NCBI RefSeq assembly: GCF_018128905.1
Contig: NZ_CP063808.1
Location: 1,240,001-1,304,000, forward strand
Length of the DNA stretch: 64,000 bases
Reading direction: 5' to 3'
DNA from: Streptomyces sp. A2-16
GTDB taxonomy: Bacteria; Actinomycetota; Actinomycetes; Streptomycetales; Streptomycetaceae
Shown here: piece after piece, positions 8,792 through 16,399 of the stretch
Position numbering within the stretch: position 1 is the stretch's first letter
Layout: every line of letters begins with the position of its first letter
Program-made: the position numbers and the translations under genes
Notes under the pieces: model-generated
Seen by the model: the letters and a program-made list of their open reading frames with translations, nothing else
Told to the model about the DNA's origin: nothing
The model's database searches: none

Positions 8792-9295
8792 TCATGACGC
8801 CGCCACCTTCGCCCCCACGACCGCCGGAGCCGGCCCCCGCGGCGGGTGCAGGAGCGTGGCCGTCGCCCGGTCGCAGATCGTGTGCACGCGTTCCGTGGGC
8901 AGACCGAGCAGGGCCGCGGCCTGTTCCTCGGCCACGCCCTCGTACAGTCGCAGCACCACGATCAGGCGCTCCTGGGGGGCCAGCCGGGCCAACGGGCTGG
9001 AGGGGTGGGTGCGGCCGCGGAACAGGATGCCGTGCCGCCGCCACGCTCCGTGGGCGAAGCGCAGGGCGAGGTACTGGCGGGTCCGGTCGTAGGGGTCCTC
9101 GCCGCGCAGCCGGTCCCAGCACGCGTACGTGTGGGCGAGCGCCAGCGTCAGCAGGCGCCGCGCGCGCGGGTTGTCGTCCGGCGCCTCCGCCGTCAGGAGC
9201 GTCGCGGCATGCAGCAGCCGCCCGGCGGCGCCCGCGACGAACGCCTCGAACTCCCGGGCCCGACGCGTGCCCTGGGACACCTGCCGTTGCCGCAC
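8792..9295 (-). CDS. ECF sigma factor-like protein
   Basis: About 167 residues in the layout of a small RNA polymerase sigma factor of the SigE/ECF type. The N-terminal FEAFVAGAAGRLLHAATLL and TYACWDRL segments resemble region 2, and the C-terminal LAPQERLIVVLRLYEGVAEEQAAALLGLPTERVHTIC is a region 4 helix-turn-helix. Region 2 is weakly conserved, so promoter recognition might be degenerate or it may act as an auxiliary regulator. The GTG at 9295 has GGGAGG ideally placed; a longer reading to 9343 lacks a ribosome binding site. Its downstream partner is the small membrane protein. Confidence 0.75.
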   Translation of the reverse strand: MRQRQVSQGTRRAREFEAFVAGAAGRLLHAATLLTAEAPDDNPRARRLLTLALAHTYACWDRLRGEDPYDRTRQYLALRFAHGAWRRHGILFRGRTHPSSPLARLAPQERLIVVLRLYEGVAEEQAAALLGLPTERVHTICDRATATLLHPPRGPAPAVVGAKVAAS

Positions 9296-9433
9296 CGCAC
9301 CTCCCCGCCTGCGGATGGCCGTACGACGGCTTCGTACGACCACGAGGACCCGGTCTCGAAGGACCCGGTCTCATATGAGGCCCGGCGCGGCCGTCCGGTC
9401 AAGAGGTGGGGCAGTACACGCGCGCGTGCGTGC

Positions 9434-9955
9434 CTACGAGGACTGCGCCTCCGGTCCCGGAACGCCCTGGGCGGACATCCGGGAGGACAGCGCGGTGTTG
9501 AAGCGCGTCAGGAGCGTGCAGAACGCCTCGCGCTCCTCCGGGGCCCAGTCGTGTGTCAGCTCGGCCATCAACTGACGCCGGGAGGAGCGCACTTCCTCCA
9601 GCCGGGACTGCCCGCGCGGGGACAGCTGAAGGACGACCGCGCGTCCGTCCTCGGGGTGCGAGGTGCGCTTGACCAGGCCGGTGTCGACGAGCGGTGCCAC
9701 CTGCCGGGTGACCGTCGACGAGTCGATCCCCATGCTCGCCGCGAGCGCCTTGACGCCCATCGGGCCTTCCTTGTCGAGCCGGTTGAGCAGCAGGTACGCG
9801 GCGCGGTCCATGGAATTGCGCACCTGCCCCACCCCGCCGAGCCGGGTCTGTTCGGCACGACGGGCGAAGACCGCCACCTCGTGCTGCAGGGTGTCGAGAA
9901 GACCGGTGTCACCGACGGTCGTCATGTCCATCGACATTCCAGGTGTTGTGGGCAT
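9434..9955 (-). CDS. MarR-family transcriptional regulator
   Basis: A 173-residue winged-helix regulator. The recognition module is MGVKALAASMGIDSSTVTRQVAPLVDTGLVKR, followed by the wing THPEDGRAVVLQLSPRG and a C-terminal dimerisation helix. These proteins usually repress a neighbouring exporter or enzyme and release DNA on binding phenolic or oxidising ligands. It is divergent from ilvA with about 145 bp between, and co-directional with the sigma-like gene; neither is an obvious exporter target, so its regulon is open. Several in-frame ATGs near the start (MPTTPGMSMDM) make the exact N-terminus uncertain. Confidence 0.88.
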   Translation of the reverse strand: MPTTPGMSMDMTTVGDTGLLDTLQHEVAVFARRAEQTRLGGVGQVRNSMDRAAYLLLNRLDKEGPMGVKALAASMGIDSSTVTRQVAPLVDTGLVKRTSHPEDGRAVVLQLSPRGQSRLEEVRSSRRQLMAELTHDWAPEEREAFCTLLTRFNTALSSRMSAQGVPGPEAQSS

Positions 9956-10100
9956 GGCCGGAGGCTCACTTCATGAAGGGGGAGCTGGATTGGGGGACAG
10001 AGTACGCGGCCGGGAGGCGGGCCGTACCGGCGCTGCGCAAACCCGTCTCGGACGTTGGTCACAGCGCGAGCGCGCACGTGTGAACTGCGAGACTTGAGTC

Positions 10101-11330
10101 ATGAACTACCGCAAGGCCCACCCCGTGCCGCCGGTGACGCTCGACGACGTGCGCGGCGCGCAGAAGATGCTGTCGGGCGTGGCGCGGACGACCGCCATGG
10201 AGGGCAGCCGCCATCTCACCCGGCTGGTGGGCGCGCCGGTGCACTTCAAGTGCGAGAACCTCCAGCGGACGGGGTCCTTCAAACTCCGCGGAGCCTACGT
10301 CCGGATCGCCGGGCTGCTGCCCGAGGAGCGGGCCGCGGGTGTGGTGGCCGCGAGCGCCGGGAACCACGCGCAGGGCGTCGCGCTGGCGTCCACACTGCTC
10401 GGCGTGCGTTCCACGGTGTTCATGCCCAAGGGCGCCCCGCTGCCGAAGATCAGCGCCACCAGGCACTACGGCGCGGAGGTGCGCCTGCACGGCCAGGTGG
10501 TCGACGAGACGCTGGCCGCCGCGCAGGAGTACGCGGCCGAGACGGGCGCGGTGTTCATCCACCCCTTCGACCACCCGGACGTCATCGCGGGCCAGGGCAC
10601 GGTCGGCCTGGAGATCCTGGAGCAGTGCCCGGAGGTGCGCACGATCGTCCTCGGCATCGGCGGCGGCGGACTCGCGGCCGGTGTCGCGATCGCCGTGAAG
10701 GCGCTGCGGCCCGACGTGCGGATCGTGGGCGTGCAGGCGGCGGGCGCGGCCGCGTATCCGCCCTCGCTGGCGGCCGGGCACCCGGTGTCGATCGAGAACC
10801 CGGCGACGATGGCCGACGGCATGAAGGTGGGTCGGCCCGGGGACGTGCCGTTCGGGATCGTGGGCGAACTCGTGGACGAGGTCCGCACGGTCACCGAGGA
10901 CGAACTGTCCGCCGCGCTGCTGCTGTGCCTGGAGCGGGCCAAGCTGGTCGTCGAGCCGGCCGGGGCGAGCCCGGTCGCCGCTCTGCTGAGCGATCCGGAC
11001 GCCTTCGAAGGGCCGGTCGTCGCGGTGCTGTCCGGTGGCAACGTCGACCCCGTGCTGCTGCAGCGCGTCCTGCGGCACGGCATGGCCGCGCAGGGCCGCT
11101 ACCTGGCCGTACGGCTGCGGCTCACGGATCGGCCCGGGGCCCTCGCGACGCTTCTCGGGGTGTTGTCAGTGGTCGACGCTAATGTCCTGGACGTGAGCCA
11201 CGTCCGGACCGATCCACGGCTCGGGCTCGCGGAGGCGGAGGTCGAGCTGCACCTGGAGACGAAGGGACCCGAGCACTGCGCCGAGGTCGGCCGAGCTCTG
11301 CGCGAGGCGGGCTACACGGTCATCGACTGA
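10101..11330 (+). CDS. ilvA: threonine ammonia-lyase with ACT domain
   Basis: A 409-residue fold-type II PLP enzyme converting threonine to 2-oxobutanoate and ammonia, the entry to isoleucine synthesis. Visible: the PLP lysine at about residue 61 in TGSFKLRGAY, the substrate loop SAGNHAQG, and the phosphate-binding IGGGGLAAG. Residues about 330-409 form one ACT-like domain (RLRLTDRPGALATLL), which could mediate allosteric control by amino acids. A single ACT domain is the shorter form, so a catabolic (TdcB-like) role is possible as well as the biosynthetic one. The ATG at 10101 was chosen by alignment to the family start; only a weak GACTTGAG precedes it. Confidence 0.92.
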   Translation: MNYRKAHPVPPVTLDDVRGAQKMLSGVARTTAMEGSRHLTRLVGAPVHFKCENLQRTGSFKLRGAYVRIAGLLPEERAAGVVAASAGNHAQGVALASTLLGVRSTVFMPKGAPLPKISATRHYGAEVRLHGQVVDETLAAAQEYAAETGAVFIHPFDHPDVIAGQGTVGLEILEQCPEVRTIVLGIGGGGLAAGVAIAVKALRPDVRIVGVQAAGAAAYPPSLAAGHPVSIENPATMADGMKVGRPGDVPFGIVGELVDEVRTVTEDELSAALLLCLERAKLVVEPAGASPVAALLSDPDAFEGPVVAVLSGGNVDPVLLQRVLRHGMAAQGRYLAVRLRLTDRPGALATLLGVLSVVDANVLDVSHVRTDPRLGLAEAEVELHLETKGPEHCAEVGRALREAGYTVID

Positions 11331-11367
11331 GGTCACGAGCCGGGGTTCACTCGTTCGGGCAAGTCCA

Positions 11368-11396
11368 TTGAGAGACGCGATACATCGCGTTATGGT
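11368..11396 (+). promoter_or_regulatory. promoter with palindromic operator in the spacer, drrAB-type operon
   Basis: TTGAGA (11368-11373) and TATGGT (11391-11396) form a -35/-10 pair with a 17-bp spacer. The 16-bp interrupted palindrome ACGCGAT-AC-ATCGCGT (11375-11390) occupies almost the whole spacer, an arrangement suited to repression by steric exclusion. The regulator (PadR or TetR type?) is not adjacent. Confidence 0.6.
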
Positions 11397-11497
11397 GTGT
11401 CTCGTGCCGCCGCTCACGCCCGTCGCGAAAAAGCACGGGCGGATGAAACCGCACAAATCTAGGCTTCCTCAAAATCCCCGACGACGTGGAGACTCAT

Positions 11498-12523
11498 ATG
11501 CCAGGCGCCATCTACGCCGAAGGCCTGGTCAAGACCTTCGGTGACGTAAAGGCTCTGGACGGCGTCGACCTCGATGTCCCGGAGGGCACCGTCCTGGGCC
11601 TCCTCGGACCGAACGGCGCGGGCAAGACGACGACCGTCCGCTGTCTGACGACCCTGCTCAAGCCGGACCGCGGCTCGGCCGTCGTCGCCGGCATCGACGT
11701 CCTCAAGCACCCCGACGCCGTGCGCCGCTCCATCGGCCTCTCCGGCCAGTTCGCTGCGGTCGACGAATACCTCACCGGCCGCGAGAACCTCCAGATGGTC
11801 GGCCAGCTCTACCAGATGAAGGCCAAGCAGGCGAAGGTCCGCGCGAGCGAGCTGCTGGAGCAGTTCGATCTCGCCGACGCGGCCGACCGCCCCACCAAGA
11901 CCTACTCCGGCGGCATGCGCCGGCGCCTCGACCTCGCGGCCGCCCTCGTGGTCTCACCGCCCGTGATGTTCATGGACGAACCCACGACCGGCCTCGACCC
12001 GCGCAACCGCCAACTGCTGTGGGAGGTCATCAAGCAGCTGGTCTCCGGGGGGACGACCCTGCTGCTGACCACCCAGTACCTGGAAGAGGCCGACCACCTC
12101 GCCCACGACATCGCCGTCGTCGACCACGGCCATGTCATCGCTACCGGCACCTCCGACCAGCTCAAGGCCCGCACCGGCGGCGAGCGCGTCGAGGTCGTCG
12201 TGCACGAGCGCGAGCACATCCAGGCCGCCTCCGAGATCCTGCGCGGCTTCGGCAAGGGCGACACCACGGTCGAGGACCACATGCGCAAGCTCACCGTGCC
12301 CGTCACCGGCGGCGCCAAGCTGCTCGCCGAGGTCATCCGGGAACTCGACACCCGCGGCATCGAGATAGACGACATCGGACTGCGCCGCCCCACCCTCGAC
12401 GACGTGTTCCTGTCCCTGACGGGACACGTGGCCGAGGCGAAGGACGAGGACACGGGCGAGAAGTCGGACAAGAAGTCGGACAAGAAGACAGCCAAGACGG
12501 AGACGCAGGAGGACGCCAAGTGA
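11498..12523 (+). CDS. ABC transporter ATP-binding protein (DrrA type)
   Basis: The nucleotide-binding subunit of an ABC-2 exporter, 341 residues. Walker A GPNGAGKTTT, ABC signature YSGGMRRRL, Walker B VMFMDEPTTGLDP and the H-loop region LLLTTQYLEEAD are all intact; the C-terminal DrrA-type extension begins around residue 225 (GERVEVVVHE). The tail is unusually Lys-rich (KSDKKSDKKTAKTE). The ATG at 11498 is favoured by GTGGAGA 6 nt upstream, although an in-frame GTG lies at 11486. The permease gene overlaps its stop codon, so the two are coupled. The DrrA family exports daunorubicin-like drugs, but substrates of most homologues are unknown. Confidence 0.93.
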   Translation: MPGAIYAEGLVKTFGDVKALDGVDLDVPEGTVLGLLGPNGAGKTTTVRCLTTLLKPDRGSAVVAGIDVLKHPDAVRRSIGLSGQFAAVDEYLTGRENLQMVGQLYQMKAKQAKVRASELLEQFDLADAADRPTKTYSGGMRRRLDLAAALVVSPPVMFMDEPTTGLDPRNRQLLWEVIKQLVSGGTTLLLTTQYLEEADHLAHDIAVVDHGHVIATGTSDQLKARTGGERVEVVVHEREHIQAASEILRGFGKGDTTVEDHMRKLTVPVTGGAKLLAEVIRELDTRGIEIDDIGLRRPTLDDVFLSLTGHVAEAKDEDTGEKSDKKSDKKTAKTETQEDAK

Positions 12524-13365
12524 GTGCCGTCACCGACATCGCCCGGGTCGCGGCTCCCGGCAATCCCATCGGCCGGTCCGTCAGAGACTCGCTGGTCGTC
12601 GCCAAGCGCAACCTGATCCGGATGTCCAGGATCCCGGAGATGATCATCTTCGGCCTCATTCAGCCGATCATGTTCGTGGTGCTGTTCAGCTATGTCTTCG
12701 GCGGCTCCATGAACATCGGCGGAACCACGGACTCCTCCGTCTACCGCGAGTTCCTGATGGCCGGCATCTTCGCGCAGACCGTCACCTTCGCCACCGCGGG
12801 TGCCGGCGCGGGGATCGCGGACGACATGCACAAAGGGCTCATTGACCGCTTCCGCTCCCTGCCGATGGCCCGTGGCGCGGTGCTCACCGGACGGACGCTC
12901 GCCGACCTGGTGCAGACGGCGCTGACCCTGTTCGTGCTGGCCATGGTCGCCCTGCTGGTCGGCTGGCGCACCCACACCAGCTTCGGCGAGGTGCTCGGCG
13001 CCTTCGGCCTGCTGCTCCTGCTCGGGTACGCGTTCACCTGGGTCGGCGCTCTGATCGGCCTGTCCGTGCGCACTCCCGAGGCGGCCACCTCGGGCGGGCT
13101 GATCTGGCTCTTCCCGGTGACGTTCATCTCGAACGCGTTCGTGGACTCCAGCCGCATGACCCCGTGGCTGCGGCACGTCGCCGACTGGAACCCGTTCAGC
13201 GCCACGGTCCAGGCCTGCCGCGAACTGTTCGGCAACCCCGGGGTGTCCCCGTCGGACGCCTGGCCCATGCAGCATCCGGTGTGGGCCTCGCTGATCTACT
13301 CGATCCTGATCATCGTCGCGTTCAGAACCCTGGCGGTCCGCAAGTACCGCTCGGCCACGGCATGA
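12520..13365 (+). CDS. ABC-2 type transporter permease (DrrB type)
   Basis: A 281-residue integral membrane subunit with six predicted transmembrane helices. It has the ABC-2 landmarks: a cytoplasmic N-terminus (SLVVAKRNLIRMSRIPEMI), helix PIMFVVLFSYVFGG, and the family loop with ERFRSLPMAR replaced here by IDRFRSLPMARGAVLTGRTLADL. The GTG at 12520 overlaps the ATPase stop codon (GTGA) and has AGGAGG about 8 nt upstream, so translation is coupled. The last 18 nt before and around its stop are tandemly duplicated (CTCGGCCACGGCATGA occurs twice, 13349-13384). It works with the upstream ATPase as an efflux pump of unknown substrate. Confidence 0.92.
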   Translation: MSAVTDIARVAAPGNPIGRSVRDSLVVAKRNLIRMSRIPEMIIFGLIQPIMFVVLFSYVFGGSMNIGGTTDSSVYREFLMAGIFAQTVTFATAGAGAGIADDMHKGLIDRFRSLPMARGAVLTGRTLADLVQTALTLFVLAMVALLVGWRTHTSFGEVLGAFGLLLLLGYAFTWVGALIGLSVRTPEAATSGGLIWLFPVTFISNAFVDSSRMTPWLRHVADWNPFSATVQACRELFGNPGVSPSDAWPMQHPVWASLIYSILIIVAFRTLAVRKYRSATA

Positions 13366-13407
13366 CGGCTCGGCCACGGCATGAGGGATCGAGCAGGGCA
13401 TGACAGA

Positions 13408-13436
13408 GCCCCCGGTGTCAGGAAGACGCCGGGGGC
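13408..13436. terminator. terminator between ABC permease and greA
   Basis: A 12-bp stem with a single G-T wobble (GCCCCCGGTGTC with GACGCCGGGGGC, 5-nt loop) lies between two convergent genes and could end transcription from either side. Confidence 0.8.
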
Positions 13437-13463
13437 CCGTCGAAGGCGGACGCTCGGTCGGCC

Positions 13464-13964
13464 TCAGCCGTTGTAGGGCTCGGCCTTGAGAATGGTCACG
13501 GAGGCCTTCTTGCCGTTCGGCAGTTCGTACTCCGCGTCCTCGCCGACCTTGTGGCCGATCACGCCCGAGCCCAGCGGGGACTGCGGAGAGTAGGTCTCGA
13601 CGTCCGCGCTCGCGTACTCGCGCGAGGCGAGCAGGAAGGTCATGGTGTCGTCCTCGTCCCCGTCGAAGGCGATCGTCACGACCATGCCGGGCGCCACCGC
13701 ACCGTCCGCGGACGCCGGAGCCTCGCCGACCTTGGCCTTCTCCAGGAGCTGGGTCAGCTGGCGGATGCGGAGCTCCTGCTTGCCCTGCTCTTCCTTGGCC
13801 GCGTGGTACCCGCCGTTCTCGCGCAGGTCGCCCTCCTCGCGCGCTGCCGCGATCTTCGCGGTGACTTCCTCGCGCGCGGGACCAGACAGGTACGCCAGCT
13901 CTTCCTTGAGCTTGGTGTACGCCTCCTGGGTCAGCCAGGTGACGTCTTCGCTGGTCTGGGTCAC
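13464..13964 (-). CDS. greA: transcript cleavage factor GreA
   Basis: A 166-residue factor that rescues backtracked RNA polymerase by stimulating cleavage of the nascent RNA. The N-terminal coiled coil (about residues 10-80) has the acidic tip region (AAAREEGDLRENGGYHAAKEEQG) expected of GreA, followed by the FKBP-like C-terminal domain with the typical VTYTIVG-like replaced motif and ESPLG-like SPQSPLGSGVIGHKVGE. The GTG at 13964 is selected because GAGGAG lies 6-7 nt upstream; the frame continues to an ATG at 13994 without a ribosome binding site. It stands next to the DUF4307 and mca genes, as commonly seen in actinobacteria. Confidence 0.93.
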   Translation of the reverse strand: MTQTSEDVTWLTQEAYTKLKEELAYLSGPAREEVTAKIAAAREEGDLRENGGYHAAKEEQGKQELRIRQLTQLLEKAKVGEAPASADGAVAPGMVVTIAFDGDEDDTMTFLLASREYASADVETYSPQSPLGSGVIGHKVGEDAEYELPNGKKASVTILKAEPYNG

Positions 13965-14144
13965 AGGTGCTCCTCGTAGGTACTGGGAATACAAAGCATC
14001 GCCCTACCCAGAAGAATGTTCCTTCACGGATGGGCGAAACCACGAGCCTAACAATTCAGGAGCCGAAGGGGGAGGACATAAGCCATCAGAAATACGTCGG
14101 CGCAGGTCAGCGGTCACGTATCGGGGTGACGCCAGTCGACGGGA

Positions 14145-14543
14145 TCAGTCGGCGTGACAGCCCAGCAGCTCGGCCGTGGTGCCCGGGGCCGTCGTACGGA
14201 GCGTGACGACCTTGTCGATGCGGGTGGCGTCCCCGTCGAAGCGGAAGTCGGCCCGGCCCACCTCGGCACCGTCCGCGGCCTGGGAGCGGATCGTGCAGTA
14301 GCCGGAGGTGCCGGAGTCCTTGCGGACCTCCAGATGCACCTCGACCGCGGAGGTCTTCGCGTCGAAGGCGATCACCTCGCCGCTGATCTTGTTCTGACCG
14401 ACGTAGTGGTAGGCGAAGTAACCGACCAGAGCGAGCAGGAGGGCACCGAGCACGGCACCGGCGATCTTGAGCTTGTGGTCGGCACGCTCGTCCGAGGAGC
14501 GGCCGTAGCGGCCCTCGGGAAGCCGTGTGCTCGCCGTACTCAT
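14145..14543 (-). CDS. DUF4307 membrane protein
   Basis: A 132-residue protein with a cytoplasmic basic N-terminus, one transmembrane helix (about residues 27-46, IAGAVLGALLLALVGYFAYHYV) and an external beta-rich domain with two cysteines that could form a disulfide (SGYCTIRS and LLGCHAD). This matches the actinobacterial DUF4307 family, whose function is unknown. It is divergent from mca across about 115 bp, a conserved pairing in actinomycetes, suggesting a link to thiol or envelope stress; that link is inference. GGGAGA precedes the ATG. Confidence 0.85.
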   Translation of the reverse strand: MSTASTRLPEGRYGRSSDERADHKLKIAGAVLGALLLALVGYFAYHYVGQNKISGEVIAFDAKTSAVEVHLEVRKDSGTSGYCTIRSQAADGAEVGRADFRFDGDATRIDKVVTLRTTAPGTTAELLGCHAD

Positions 14544-14659
14544 GATCGTCTCCCTGGGAAACCAAGGCCGTGGAATTTATCGCCCCCCGATTCGGTCACT
14601 ATAGAAGCCGCCGTTCGCACCCGAAGACACCGGGGGCGCCGACTTACGAGGATTGAGTC

Positions 14660-15541
14660 TTGACTGACCAGCTGCGACTGATGGCCGTGCACGCCCACCC
14701 CGACGACGAGTCGAGCAAGGGCGCGGCCACCATGGCGAAGTACGTGTCCGAGGGGGTGGACGTGCTGGTCGTGACCTGCACGGGAGGGGAGCGCGGCTCC
14801 ATCCTCAATCCGAAGCTTCAGGGCGACACGTACATCGAGGAGCACATCCACGAGGTACGCAAGAAGGAGATGGACGAGGCCCGCGAGATCCTCGGGGTCA
14901 AGCAGGAGTGGCTCGGCTTCGTCGACTCGGGCCTGCCCGAGGGCGACCCGCTGCCGCCGCTGCCCGAGGGCTGCTTCGCCCTGGAGGACGTCGACAAGGC
15001 GGCCGGCGAGCTGGTGAAGCAGATCCGCGCCTTCCGTCCCCAGGTGATCACCACCTACGACGAGAACGGCGGCTACCCGCACCCCGACCACATCATGACC
15101 CACAAGATCTCGATGGTGGCGTTCGAGGGCGCGGCGGACACCGAGAAGTTCCCGGAGTCCGAGTTCGGCCCGGCGTACCAGCCGCTCAAGCTGTACTACA
15201 ACCAGGGCTTCAACCGCCCGCGCACCGAGGCGCTGCACCACGCGCTGATCGAGCGGGGCATGGAGTCGCCGTACGGGGACTGGCTCAAGCGCTGGGACGA
15301 GTCGCCGATGCGCGACCGCACCCTGACCACGCACATCCCGTGCGCGGAGTTCTTCGAGATCCGCGACAAGGCTTTGATCGCGCACGCCACCCAGATCGAC
15401 CCCGACGGCGGCTGGTTCAAGGTCCCGCTGGAGATCCAGAAGGAGGTCTGGCCGACGGAGGAGTACGAGCTCGCGAAGGCCCTCGTCGATACCTCCCTCC
15501 CCGAGGACGACCTCTTTGCGGGCATCCGCGACAATGCCTGA
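14660..15541 (+). CDS. mca: mycothiol S-conjugate amidase
   Basis: A 293-residue zinc amidase that cleaves mycothiol conjugates of electrophiles to a mercapturic acid (exported) and GlcN-inositol (recycled to mycothiol). The zinc site is visible as the AHPDDE motif near residue 15 and HPDHIMTH near residue 140. The C-terminal KVPLEIQKEVWPTEEYELA fits Mca rather than the related deacetylase MshB. TTG at 14660 is taken as start because it begins the conserved TDQLRLMAVHAHPDDE and has GAGGA upstream. It overlaps or abuts the small membrane protein gene that follows. Its presence indicates mycothiol as the main thiol of this organism. Confidence 0.94.
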   Translation: MTDQLRLMAVHAHPDDESSKGAATMAKYVSEGVDVLVVTCTGGERGSILNPKLQGDTYIEEHIHEVRKKEMDEAREILGVKQEWLGFVDSGLPEGDPLPPLPEGCFALEDVDKAAGELVKQIRAFRPQVITTYDENGGYPHPDHIMTHKISMVAFEGAADTEKFPESEFGPAYQPLKLYYNQGFNRPRTEALHHALIERGMESPYGDWLKRWDESPMRDRTLTTHIPCAEFFEIRDKALIAHATQIDPDGGWFKVPLEIQKEVWPTEEYELAKALVDTSLPEDDLFAGIRDNA

Positions 15542-15542
15542 C

Positions 15543-15791
15543 ATGAGCGCAAGCGCAAGCCTGGCAATGACGCACTTCGTGACCTTCGCCAAGGAGGTCG
15601 ACGAGGACAAGGTCACCCCCGGCGTCCTCGGCTTCATCGTCTTCGCGGCGATGGCCCTGGCGGTGTGGGCCCTGATGAAGTCCATGAGCAAGCACATGGG
15701 CAAGGTCGACTTCAAGGAGACCCCGGACGAGGCCTCCGGCAAGGAGACCGCGGAGAACCCGTCGGGGAAGGCGTCGCCCGCCAAGGGCTGA
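15543..15791 (+). CDS. small membrane protein downstream of mca
   Basis: About 82 residues: a short N-terminal region (THFVTFAKEVDEDKVTPG), a single transmembrane helix (VLGFIVFAAMALAVWALM) and a hydrophilic Lys/Glu-rich tail. No known domain. The ATG at 15543 is used; an ATG at 15534 overlapping the mca stop codon would add three residues and also be plausible. Being directly coupled to mca it is presumably co-expressed, but its function is unknown. Confidence 0.75.
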   Translation: MSASASLAMTHFVTFAKEVDEDKVTPGVLGFIVFAAMALAVWALMKSMSKHMGKVDFKETPDEASGKETAENPSGKASPAKG

Positions 15792-15831
15792 CCACGCGAC
15801 CGCGACGGGAGGGGGCCAGGGGCCGTCCCTC

Positions 15832-16310
15832 CCGTCAGCGGCCGTGCTCGGCCGGCGACAGCAGCAGATGGGCCGTCTCCGCCCGCAGATGATCGGAGTG
15901 CGCCCCGGCCGGCCCGCGCCCCCGCACGAACACCTCACTCGCGTCCACGCTGACGAAACGGTGGTCGAGCACGGTGCAGCGGATGCGGCTCGTCGACGGG
16001 CCGCATCCGGATCGCCGACACCGCCGCGGGCGCCGTACCGATACCGGCGTACCCGACACCCGCCCGCCGCTCGGCGCGCAGGTGCCAGAACCCGGTGGCC
16101 CGGTCGTGCCGCGAGTACGTGGCGACCACCGGCCCGCGCAGGGGCGCCTCGCCGAGCGCGGTGAACGTGTCGGCGAAGGCATCGCGCGGCGCCGCCGTCT
16201 GCAACAGCAGCACCGAGTCCACGGTGAAGGATCGCCGCCCCTTGCCGTCCCTCGGCGGCTACCGCCGTATCCGCGACCGGGCGCACGCGATGAGCACGGA
16301 GGGGCATGCG
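15832..16310 (-). pseudogene. decayed alpha/beta-hydrolase-type gene (frameshifted, N-terminally incomplete)
   Basis: Two reading frames together give the C-terminal half of one protein. The first (16222 to about 15975) reads VDSVLLLQTAAPRDAFAD, later VVATYSRHDRATGFWHL; the second (about 15985 to 15835) reads VLDHRFVSVDASEVFVRG and GAHSDHLRAETAHLLL. These resemble consecutive segments of actinobacterial hydrolase-like proteins, and joining them needs one frameshift near 15965-15985. Upstream the frame hits a TAG at about 16259-16261, and a run of nine C on the plus strand (16316-16324) may mark another frameshift; the N-terminal half is not found. It lies directly downstream of the STAND/TPR gene, same strand. 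A sequencing error is the alternative. Confidence 0.65.
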
Positions 16311-16399
16311 GCCCGCCCCCCCCCGCACCACCTCGTCCATGGCACCCCCCACACCAGGCTCCCAGCCCTCGCGACCGACCGACGGACGAACCGCGAACC

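Noticed and set aside
13349..13384. 18-bp tandem duplication at the end of the ABC permease gene as an insertion footprint.
   Set aside because: Too short and without inverted repeats or transposase remnants; simple slippage is enough.
11902..14043. Long open frame (about 710 codons) antisense to the ABC genes and greA.
   Set aside because: Typical GC-driven frame in Streptomyces; translation is low-complexity Arg/Pro/Ala and lies over clear genes.
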